Positions 1-4,660 of a stretch of 7,246 bases of DNA are shown one piece after another. The first letter of the stretch is position 1; each line of letters starts with the position of its first letter. A model generated the notes under the pieces. The model made no database searches and was not told where the DNA came from. It saw only the letters and a list, made by a program, of their open reading frames with translations. The translations under genes and the position numbers were made by a program. The stretch spans positions 1-7,246 of the forward strand of contig JAIRSQ010000186.1 of assembly GCA_031255395.1 (NCBI GenBank), written 5' to 3'. This DNA comes from Spirochaetaceae bacterium. GTDB taxonomy: Bacteria; Spirochaetota; Spirochaetia; Treponematales; Breznakiellaceae.

Positions 1-98
1 CCTGCTTCTATGTCCGCGACCGCCTCCTTCAGGGCACTGTCGTCAATGCGGTTTTTCCGGGCAAACCTTGCAAACCACTTGCTCTTAAATATTCGCAT
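1..98 (-). CDS. RelE/HigB-type toxin, N-terminal fragment (cut by window start)
   Basis: Reading leftwards from an ATG at 98, 32 codons run to the window edge and begin MRIFKSKWFARFARKNRI. This opening (MRxFKxKWFxRxAR) is the hallmark start I know from the RelE-like toxins of Pfam PF06296, a HigB/RelE-type mRNA-interferase family of about 100-115 aa. These toxins usually have their HTH antitoxin directly downstream, which here would lie outside the window. Only about a third of the protein is visible, so neither the catalytic C-terminal part nor the antitoxin can be checked. The gene diverges from the recombinase at 321, leaving a ~220-bp shared upstream region. Identity of the family is inferred from the N-terminal motif alone. 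Whether the toxin is functional is unknown. Confidence 0.6.
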   Translation of the reverse strand, partial: MRIFKSKWFARFARKNRIDDSALKEAVADIEA

Positions 99-193
99 AT
101 CCGACCCGTTCGGCAAGCCAGCCTTAACATTTTCAATATATCATACAAAACAGTCGTTTTCAAGAGAGAGGGATTCAGATAATAAATATTATG

Positions 194-267
194 TTAAATC
201 AAATCGGGTCAATATGACACTATTCAAAGGTCAAGTTGATACGCTTCAGACACCCGATTTGATTTAA
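194..267. repeat. Perfect 16-bp inverted repeat upstream of recombinase
   Basis: TTAAATCAAATCGGGT at 194-209 is exactly complementary to ACCCGATTTGATTTAA at 252-267, with a 42-nt spacer. It lies in the 222-bp gap between the divergent toxin and recombinase genes, ending 53 nt before the recombinase ATG. No T-run follows, so a terminator is unlikely. Plausible roles are a recombinase binding or crossover site, an operator shared by the two divergent genes, or a small invertible segment. Only the repeat itself is seen. The rest of the gap (99-193 and 268-308) is AT-rich and I see no convincing promoter pair in it. Confidence 0.75.
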
Positions 268-308
268 TAAATTCTTGGACAGTTAATGTAAGCGGCACTA
301 ATTCTTTG

Positions 309-314
309 AAGGAG
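309..314 (+). promoter_or_regulatory. Shine-Dalgarno site setting the recombinase start
   Basis: AAGGAG lies 6 nt before the ATG at 321. This favours 321 over an in-frame TTG at 306, which would place the Shine-Dalgarno sequence inside the coding region. Confidence 0.8.
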
Positions 315-320
315 TGCCAA

Positions 321-1355
321 ATGAACAGAATTATTGGTACATACGGCTTGCCTGTACACGGGCAGCCAGACGAGATTAAGTGGGACGACTTAATTAACAC
401 CGCCAAACAAACCGCCCACATCGAGAACAACCTCGATACCCTGCTCACCCACGAGCAGCTTATCCAGTTCGTCCGGTTTATCCAACAGCAAACCATCGTG
501 CAACGAAGCGCCAACCAGCTCTCCGAGGAAATGGATAGGGCTGCCATAGACGTTGCCGCCGAACTCGAACGGTTTATCGGCCAATGCAGCCGTACCAACA
601 GCCTAGCTACCCAACTCAATTACCGCAACTCGATTAAGCGGTTCCAAGACTACACGGCGATGGCCGGTAAGGACATACTGCACGCCAAGACGATAGACGC
701 GGATAATTATGTGGCCTATCTGAACGGCAACGGGTTAAGCCCGAACTCTATACGCGCCGCCGTAGCCGGGATACGGTGCTTCTACACCTACCTGAGCCGC
801 CACTACGACTGCATGAAGAACGTCTTTACCGGGGTCAAGCTGCCCAGAAAGGTAAACGCAAAGCTGACGGTCATCCCCGACGCTACGGAGCGAAAGGCGA
901 TTATAGAGTACGTGCGGGAACGCAATCCCAAGCTGGCCTGCGTGGTGGAGCTTATAAGCCGTAAGGGTTTCAGATGCGGCGCTTTCGAACGGATGACGGT
1001 ATACCGAAGCGGGCGTTTCTCCACCGTTACCAAGGGCAAACAGTTCACCGGCAGGTTCGATGAATATGAAATGCGGCTTATCCACGAGAACTTCGGTAAC
1101 GCCACCGGCAACAGCGCGGTGTTTGCGGAGATGACGGCGGGCAGGATTAAGAGCCTGTTCAAACACTTCACGGTCTCTATGCGGGACTTGGGGCTGATTA
1201 GAGAATCTTATTCCCTGCACGACTTGCGGCACTACTTCGCTACTACCGAGTACGGCAGGAACAAGGACATCTGTGCGCTGTCCCACAAGCTAAACCACAG
1301 CGGCATAGCGGTCACCGGCGCTTACCTAACCACACTGAAGCACGACTTCGATTAA
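321..1355 (+). CDS. Tyrosine recombinase / phage-type integrase
   Basis: The product is 344 aa and carries out site-specific DNA strand exchange through a 3'-phosphotyrosine intermediate. Residues ~85-175 form a SAM-like core-binding domain (pattern LNYRNSIKRFQDY...SPNSIRAAVAGIRCFYTYL), preceded by an ~85-residue N-terminal region of no recognised family. The catalytic domain, ~185-344, has Arg218 (KGFRCGAFERM), a beta-hairpin Lys at 238 or 240, the HxxR box His300-Arg303 (HDLRHYF), His326 (KLNHSG) and the nucleophile Tyr335 (VTGAYL). The full active-site set is present and the length is normal, so the enzyme is probably active. The box spacing is short (R218 to K238) and box II reads LSHKLNHSG instead of the usual LGHSS form, marking a divergent subfamily. 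I see no reason to call it XerC/D or IntI. Downstream are two small same-strand genes. No tRNA or clear att duplication is visible in the window. Confidence 0.9.
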   Translation: MNRIIGTYGLPVHGQPDEIKWDDLINTAKQTAHIENNLDTLLTHEQLIQFVRFIQQQTIVQRSANQLSEEMDRAAIDVAAELERFIGQCSRTNSLATQLNYRNSIKRFQDYTAMAGKDILHAKTIDADNYVAYLNGNGLSPNSIRAAVAGIRCFYTYLSRHYDCMKNVFTGVKLPRKVNAKLTVIPDATERKAIIEYVRERNPKLACVVELISRKGFRCGAFERMTVYRSGRFSTVTKGKQFTGRFDEYEMRLIHENFGNATGNSAVFAEMTAGRIKSLFKHFTVSMRDLGLIRESYSLHDLRHYFATTEYGRNKDICALSHKLNHSGIAVTGAYLTTLKHDFD

Positions 1356-1363
1356 GAATACGG

Positions 1364-1460
1364 GTTTCACGAGGTTTCATCCAGATGGGCCGGATTTCAT
1401 TGGCCGTGATAAATTATGGCAAACGGGCTCTGCGGTCATTCTGGCAAATCCTCGTGAAAC
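1364..1460. repeat. 11-bp inverted repeat spanning the recombinase-to-88-aa-gene gap
   Basis: GTTTCACGAGG (1364-1374) pairs perfectly with CCTCGTGAAAC (1450-1460) around 75 nt. Inside it a shorter CCAGA/TCTGG pair (1381-1385/1440-1444) could extend a long imperfect cruciform. A third partial TTTCACG copy occurs just before the Shine-Dalgarno site of the next gene (~1516-1522). It could be a recombination site or a structured leader RNA. It does not fit integron attC core consensus ends. Confidence 0.5.
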
Positions 1461-1534
1461 TGGAGGGACTTTGGCGCAAACGCGGGAATGCGAAATTGCG
1501 GATTTGCGGAACTAATTTCACGGGAGTACACACG

Positions 1535-1801
1535 ATGACAAAGGAACAGAGACAGGACTACAAGACAAACGGTTACTACGACAACGGTTGCTATAACATA
1601 GCCAGAGCGGTGTTTCTTAGGCTCTACAAGAAGGGTGAGCGAAGCGGTAAGATTATCAAAGAAGCAGTGCTACAGGAAATGCGGGACTACTGTGCGTCCC
1701 AAGGTTTCAACTCCGCCGTTACCAGTTACCACATACAGCGATACGGTATCAAATCGCTAATGTACTGGTTTACCAAGTACGCCAGCACTCTCAAACCATA
1801 G
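1535..1801 (+). CDS. Small uncharacterised protein, 88 aa
   Basis: The product begins MTKEQRQDYKTNGYYDNG, is rich in Tyr, Lys and Arg, and has no signal peptide or membrane segment. I do not recognise its family. The start at 1535 is supported by GGGAG at 1522-1526, 8 nt upstream. The frame is open back to an ATG at 1385, but no ribosome-binding site precedes that and the extra residues look like translated intergenic DNA. The protein looks mostly helical and basic in the middle (a LYKKGERSGKIIKEAV segment), which would suit a nucleic-acid-binding or recombination accessory role. That is inference from composition only. It lies 179 nt after the recombinase and 8 nt before the 57-aa gene, probably co-transcribed with the latter. 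It could be an excisionase-type directionality factor, but no winged-helix or MerR-like motif is evident. Confidence 0.6.
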   Translation: MTKEQRQDYKTNGYYDNGCYNIARAVFLRLYKKGERSGKIIKEAVLQEMRDYCASQGFNSAVTSYHIQRYGIKSLMYWFTKYASTLKP

Positions 1802-1809
1802 GGGGCATT

Positions 1810-1983
1810 ATGTTACTCGAAGATAAGTTTGGCTGCATTACACAGTGGGGTAATTACATACCTTACTACGACGAAGCGGGGTGTTGTATCAAGGACACAC
1901 CCGTATACGAACACGAAGGTTCACGTTGCTTGACATCGGAAGAGCGGCGGTTCTTTGACTTGTATTACAGCAAGTCGGTTTAA
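1810..1983 (+). CDS. Small uncharacterised protein, 57 aa
   Basis: ATG at 1810 opens 57 codons ending at TAA 1981-1983. The product begins MLLEDKFGCITQWGNYIPYY and ends ERRFFDLYYSKSV. It contains four cysteines (residues 9, 25, 26, 40), many aromatic residues and an acidic character, with no membrane segment. I do not recognise it. A G-rich stretch at 1801-1805, immediately after the stop of the 88-aa gene, can serve as the ribosome-binding site. The 8-nt intergenic distance strongly suggests that the two small genes are translated from one transcript. The Cys residues are not spaced as an obvious zinc ribbon. Confidence rests on the tight spacing and plausible amino-acid composition, not on homology. 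Confidence 0.55.
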   Translation: MLLEDKFGCITQWGNYIPYYDEAGCCIKDTPVYEHEGSRCLTSEERRFFDLYYSKSV

Positions 1984-1994
1984 TCTATGCGATA

Positions 1995-2054
1995 ACACTC
2001 GCTCTTGTTCACGAGTGTACTCCAGCGGCGCTATGGCTTAGGCTGTAGCGCCGC
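1995..2054 (+). other. Two tandem hairpins after the small-gene pair
   Basis: ACACTCG/CGAGTGT (1995-2001/2012-2018, 10-nt loop) is followed 6 nt later by GCGGCGCTA/TAGCGCCGC (2025-2033/2046-2054, 12-nt loop). Both stems are perfect. No T-run follows either one, so a standard intrinsic terminator is not supported. A Rho-dependent or RNA-stabilising 3' structure, a small structured RNA, or a recombination site are the alternatives. Confidence 0.55.
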
Positions 2055-2087
2055 ACTTGTCAGTAGTCGTTTAGCAAAGGCCGGCAA

Positions 2088-2228
2088 ATGTCCAGCAGAC
2101 AGAAACTCTACCGGTATCGCGTGATTTATGAAAGTATGACGGTCTGCGAAAGCGGGGTTATGGGTGGCCTATTTACATTCTTGCGAAATAGTATTACTAT
2201 CAAACTGTCGTTTAACATAACTTCATAA
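2088..2228 (+). CDS. Possible 46-aa ORF at the end of the recombinase module
   Basis: ATG at 2088 follows AAAGG (2076-2080) by 7 nt and opens 46 codons beginning MSSRQKLYRYRVIYESMTV, ending with TAA at 2226-2228. The first half has the same basic/aromatic flavour as the two small genes upstream. The second half (LRNSITIKLSFNITS) looks less protein-like and may be read-through into unrelated sequence. The ORF stops just before the repeat-rich zone starts, so it could be a gene truncated by insertion of that zone. No family is recognised. Confidence 0.3.
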   Translation: MSSRQKLYRYRVIYESMTVCESGVMGGLFTFLRNSITIKLSFNITS

Positions 2229-2251
2229 GAGATAAAGGGCGCTCTGGCAAG

Positions 2252-2272
2252 TGAGCAATGAGCAATGAGCAA
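2252..2272. repeat. Three tandem TGAGCAA heptamers
   Basis: TGAGCAA occurs three times without interruption. Related words (CATTGCTCATT or its complement) recur singly at ~2526-2535, ~2706-2715, ~3465-3485 and ~6682-6696, always near REP-like elements. They appear to be the degraded edge of the same dispersed repeat family. Confidence 0.6.
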
Positions 2273-2311
2273 TGAAACGCCCATTGGCGGTTGCGAGTCT
2301 GTCGGGAAGTT

Positions 2312-2488
2312 GTCATTGCGAGGGGAAAGGCCGCTCCGCCTGCGAAGCAGGCGGCATGGAAAGAGGACGATGGCACGGAAGCCAAAACCTCCACCAGCCC
2401 CGAAGCAATCCAGCGCAATGACGGCCTCGCCACTGGATTGCTTCGCTCGGCAATTTGCCGCCGCAGTTTGCCGCACGCTCGTAATGAC
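2312..2488. repeat. REP/MITE-like palindromic element, copy 1
   Basis: The outer ends GTCATTGCGAG (2312-2322) and CTCGTAATGAC (2478-2488) are inverted with one mismatch. Inside are CCGCCTGC/GCAGGCGG (2336-2343/2347-2354, GAA loop) and a 13-bp perfect stem CGAAGCAATCCAG/CTGGATTGCTTCG (2401-2413/2433-2445). The order of stems is the same as in the copy at 3645-3802. Elements with GTCATTGCGAG ends and GAAGCAATCC stems are a dispersed repeat type I recall from several bacterial phyla. Apparent reading frames through it are repeat translations, not genes. Confidence 0.8.
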
Positions 2489-2531
2489 GATACCTCGGAT
2501 GTCTCGCCAGTTCTCTTGTGAAGCCCATTGC

Positions 2532-2660
2532 TCATTCCTTATCGTTTTTCAGTTTCTCTTTGATGAGATAGACCGCCGCATAGACCATTATCGTAAGGGC
2601 GGAACCGAAAATCACGCCTAGCGCAAACACGTTCCAGAAACTGTAATAATGCCGTGCCAT
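2532..2660 (-). CDS. Small single-pass membrane protein, 42 aa
   Basis: ATG at 2660 (reading leftwards) is preceded by AAAGG on the minus strand (2667-2671) and opens 42 codons to TGA at 2532-2534. The product begins MARHYYSFWN, has one hydrophobic helix at about residues 11-33 (VFALGVIFGSALTIMVYAAV, then YLI) and ends in a charged tail KEKLKNDKE. That is the usual layout of a small inner-membrane protein with the tail probably cytoplasmic. It lies 51 nt downstream of the UDG-like pseudogene on the same strand, so it may share its transcript. The gene abuts the REP-like element on its 3' side. The clean helix, Shine-Dalgarno site and stop argue for a real gene. No family is recognised. Confidence 0.6.
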   Translation of the reverse strand: MARHYYSFWNVFALGVIFGSALTIMVYAAVYLIKEKLKNDKE

Positions 2661-2711
2661 AGTTTTACCTTTGCCTTATACTTGCGACAGGTCCGCAATC
2701 GACATCATTGC

Positions 2712-3285
2712 TCATTGGTTTGCGGGGCTGTAGCGTTGTTCTATCTCCTTTAGTTTGAGTGGGGCTTCGCGGGCGAAGGCGCCGTGACGGGCGTTGAATG
2801 AGGGGATGACGTCGAATTTTTTGTATTTTTTCAGTTCCGGGCTGTCTTTCCAGATATTCATGGCGTCTTGCCCGATAAGGATGATGAAGGGCGGTTTGCC
2901 CAGGGTGTCCAGTTCCTCGACAAGGGCGGCTATGTTTCCGGCGAGCTGGCGCGGACGTTTTTTGAGTAAAGCGTTGACGCTGTCGGCGTTCGCTTGGGGG
3001 AGGTTTTTGACGATGTCGGTCATGTACGCGCCGTAAAAGGGCCGGACGCCCAGAATGGGGGCAAAGATTCGCTCGCGTGAGCCGGGGTGCCGCAGGTGGT
3101 AGTTTTCCAGCAGGTCTCGGTTTTGAGGTTCTGGGAGGCGTTGAGGCCGATGAACGCGAACTTCGTGTGGAGCGATTTGACGTTTTCCCCGATGACGCAG
3201 GTATCGTAGGGGTTCTCGTCCCATACCGCCCAACTGGCGGCCTGGCCGTATTTTCCTTGATTTCATAATACAGTTTTTTTTCCAT
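2712..3285 (-). pseudogene. Uracil-DNA-glycosylase-like protein, broken by two -1 frameshifts
   Basis: Translation starts at ATG 3285 behind AAGGAG (3295-3300) and gives MEKKLYYEIKE. The coherent sequence then jumps frame at the T-run 3251-3254 (reading KYGQAASWAVWDENPYDTC...FIGLNASQN) and again at the T-run 3121-3124 (reading NRDLLENYHLRHPGS...) before the TGA at 2712-2714. Restoring one base in each run gives exactly 192 codons (191 aa). The joined protein has FIGLNAS (residues 45-51), FYGAYMTDIVKN (84-95), ILIGQDAMNIW (136-146) and a late His168 (FNARHGA). These resemble the motif order of uracil-DNA-glycosylase-fold proteins of the FIGLNxS type. The substrate is unknown, and the family call is tentative. 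Both defects sit in runs of four identical bases that should be five, so homopolymer sequencing error is as likely as real decay. Confidence 0.6.
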
Positions 3286-3310
3286 GGTTTATGTCTCCTT
3301 TAAACTCCTC

Positions 3311-3341
3311 CGTGCGTTCTACGCACGAGTGCGCTGCGCAC
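3311..3341 (-). promoter_or_regulatory. GC-rich double hairpin in the leader of the UDG-like gene
   Basis: CGTGCGT/ACGCACG (3311-3317/3321-3327, 3-nt loop) is followed by GTGCGCTGCGCAC (3329-3341), a near-perfect palindrome. The word CGCACGAG occurs twice within it. On the minus strand this sits 11 nt before the Shine-Dalgarno site of the 3285 start, a position suited to control of translation. A 38-codon ORF on the minus strand (3379-3263) reads through it and overlaps the gene start. That ORF lacks a Shine-Dalgarno site, so it is noted here and not called as a gene. Confidence 0.45.
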
Positions 3342-3428
3342 GAGCGGTCTTTCCCGCCGACATATTTATAAACTTTCATACGAGAGTTCAGTGTCAGTTG
3401 ATTATGGGGTAAGGAATAATTCATGTCT

Positions 3429-3459
3429 CCCGTAAATTTGGCCGAATTTACGGGTTTTT
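3429..3459 (+). terminator. Intrinsic terminator on the plus strand
   Basis: A perfect 10-bp stem CCCGTAAATT/AATTTACGGG (3429-3438/3445-3454) with a TGGCCG loop is followed by five T (3455-3459). The T-run is only on the plus-strand side. No plus-strand gene is visible in the preceding 1.2 kb, so it terminates either an unrecognised short transcript or read-through from further left. Confidence 0.7.
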
Positions 3460-3527
3460 GAGAACAATGAGCGAATAGCAATGAGGAATGGGCTTTACAA
3501 GGGGGCTGGCGGGTTGTCCTGGAGGTC

Positions 3528-3565
3528 GTCATTGCGAGAAGCGAAGCGACGAAACAATCCAGTGG
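3528..3565 (+). repeat. REP-like half element, copy 2
   Basis: GTCATTGCGAG at 3528-3538 leads into GAAGCGACGAAACAATCCAG, the left half of the element seen at 2312-2488 and 3645-3802, with no matching right half. The ~50 nt before it (from AATGGGCTTTACAAG, ~3487) match, in inverted orientation, the flank that follows copy 1 (~2490-2530). The repeat unit is therefore larger than the palindrome alone. Confidence 0.65.
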
Positions 3566-3644
3566 CAGGGGGCTGGGGAGTCGGCTGGGGGATATGGCTT
3601 GTGAGTGAGTGAAGGTGGGAGGGTTGGCGAGTTGTTCGGGGTAG

Positions 3645-3802
3645 CGTCATTGCGAGCGAAGGGCGGTTCTGCCTGCGAAGCAGGCGGCATGGTAGGAGGG
3701 ACTTTCATGAAAAGAAAAACCTCCACCCGAAGCAATCCAGTACTAAGACTGTCCGGCAGTGGATTGCTTCGCTCGGCAATTTGCCGCACGCTCGCAATGA
3801 CG
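3645..3802. repeat. REP/MITE-like palindromic element, copy 3
   Basis: The ends CGTCATTGCGAGCG (3645-3658) and CGCTCGCAATGACG (3789-3802) form a perfect 14-bp inverted repeat, 158 bp in total. Internal stems are GCCTGC/GCAGGC (3671-3676/3680-3685) and CGAAGCAATCCA/TGGATTGCTTCG (3728-3739/3760-3771). This is the best-preserved copy in the window, and it shares stem order and short sequence blocks with copy 1. It lies ~70 bp upstream of the operon promoter. The rest of 3803-3870 shows nothing recognisable. Confidence 0.85.
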
Positions 3803-3871
3803 GCCGCCCAGACGATTCGCAGTCTTCATTTCTCATCGCTAATTCGTGTTCCGGGTTTCCGCGCGAACCCA

Positions 3872-3910
3872 TTGCGTTACCGCTTTTTTCAGTTTATAAT
3901 CGGATATAAT
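3872..3910 (+). promoter_or_regulatory. Candidate sigma-70-type promoter for the receiver-bactofilin-argH operon
   Basis: TTGCGT (3872-3877), a 17-bp spacer and a perfect TATAAT (3895-3900) form a good -10/-35 pair. A second perfect TATAAT follows at 3905-3910 without a clear -35. Both lie 45-60 nt before the first start codon of the operon. The assignment is by pattern only. Confidence 0.6.
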
Positions 3911-3954
3911 ATCCTGCGTCGGTTTCGGGAACGTTTTAATGCGAGGGGTTTTAC

Positions 3955-4650
3955 TTGACGGACAAGAAAAAGATACTTATAGCGGATAACGACGAGATTA
4001 CTCTTGATTTCTTCGAGGTGATGCTGTCGAAGCTGGGTTTTTACGTGGAAAAAGCTACGGACGGTGAGGACGCGCTGGAAAAAATAATGAACCCCGAGTG
4101 TTCGGAGCTTCCCCGCCTTGCCGTCATAAACGCGGTATTGCCCGGGACGACCGGCTGGAGAATACTCAAGTCCGTCAAAAAAGATCCCAAGACGGCGTTC
4201 ATGCCGGTGCTGTTGATGTCGGAAATAAACAGCGCGAAAGAAATTGTGGAAGCGTTTGACCTTGGAGCGGACGATTACATCGTGAAACCTTTCAATTTTT
4301 CGGTTCTCCTTGCCCGGATACAGGCAGCATTGCGGAGAGAGGAGATTTTTTCGGCGCTATACGCGCAGGAGGAACTCCTTGAACGGACGGAACAGTTTAA
4401 TGACGGCTTGGAGCAGGCGGTTATCGGCCTTAAAAATGCCGCCGAAGGGTTCGTGGCCGGCATAATGAACGCTTCCAAAGAAAATTCCGGCATATCGGAA
4501 GCCGCTTCGATTAAAGATAAGGCGCGTTTGCTGCTGGATACGGCTCATATAACGGAAAAATACATCGAGCGGTCGCGTTCCAATCGGGAAAGTTTGAAGA
4601 AGCGGGAAACCGTGCCCGCCATTCTGAAAAAAATATACATGGTTCGGTAA
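3955..4650 (+). CDS. Receiver-domain protein with Asp-to-Asn phosphoacceptor and helical C-terminus
   Basis: The product is 231 aa, starting at TTG 3955 with GAGGGG 6 nt upstream. Residues ~5-127 are a CheY-like receiver: acidic cluster Asp11/Asp13/Glu14 (ILIADNDE), switch Ser89 (LLMSE) and Lys111 (DYIVKPF) are in place. The position that normally carries the phosphorylated Asp (usual form LDxMLPGxDG) reads INAVLPGTTG, so it is Asn59 (codon AAC 4129-4131). Phosphorylation at the usual site is therefore not possible, suggesting a constitutive or otherwise switched pseudo-receiver. Residues ~128-231 are polar and predicted helical, with a likely coiled coil and no HTH or enzymatic output domain, so it probably acts through protein contacts. 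It is first in the operon and ends 10 nt before the bactofilin gene, which hints at a link to cytoskeleton or cell shape. No partner histidine kinase is in the window. Confidence 0.85.
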   Translation: MTDKKKILIADNDEITLDFFEVMLSKLGFYVEKATDGEDALEKIMNPECSELPRLAVINAVLPGTTGWRILKSVKKDPKTAFMPVLLMSEINSAKEIVEAFDLGADDYIVKPFNFSVLLARIQAALRREEIFSALYAQEELLERTEQFNDGLEQAVIGLKNAAEGFVAGIMNASKENSGISEAASIKDKARLLLDTAHITEKYIERSRSNRESLKKRETVPAILKKIYMVR

Positions 4651-4660
4651 AATAAAGATT

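Noticed and set aside
99..320. tRNA attachment site or target duplication next to the integrase
   Set aside because: No tRNA-like cloverleaf or matching direct repeat could be found by eye at either side of the 0.2-2.2 kb block.
735..1286. 183-codon minus-strand ORF inside the recombinase gene
   Set aside because: It is fully antisense to a recombinase with an intact catalytic set, has no ribosome-binding site, and its product resembles no known family.
1364..1460. Integron attC site
   Set aside because: The arms do not match the RYYYAAC/GTTRRRY core ends, and the recombinase has no recognisable IntI-specific insertion.
1385..1534. Longer start for the 88-aa gene
   Set aside because: There is no Shine-Dalgarno site before 1385, the extension covers the inverted-repeat region, and 1535 has a good site.
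2252..2272. CRISPR-like array
   Set aside because: The units are 7 bp with no spacers, so this is a simple tandem repeat. No other spaced repeat array was seen.
2265..2621. 118-codon plus-strand ORF, with several overlapping minus-strand frames
   Set aside because: They run through REP-like copy 1 and the antisense of the 42-aa membrane protein. Open frames in palindromic repeats are expected by chance.
3605..3958. 117-codon plus-strand ORF
   Set aside because: It is translation of the REP-like element at 3645-3802 and overlaps the promoter and start of the receiver-domain gene.
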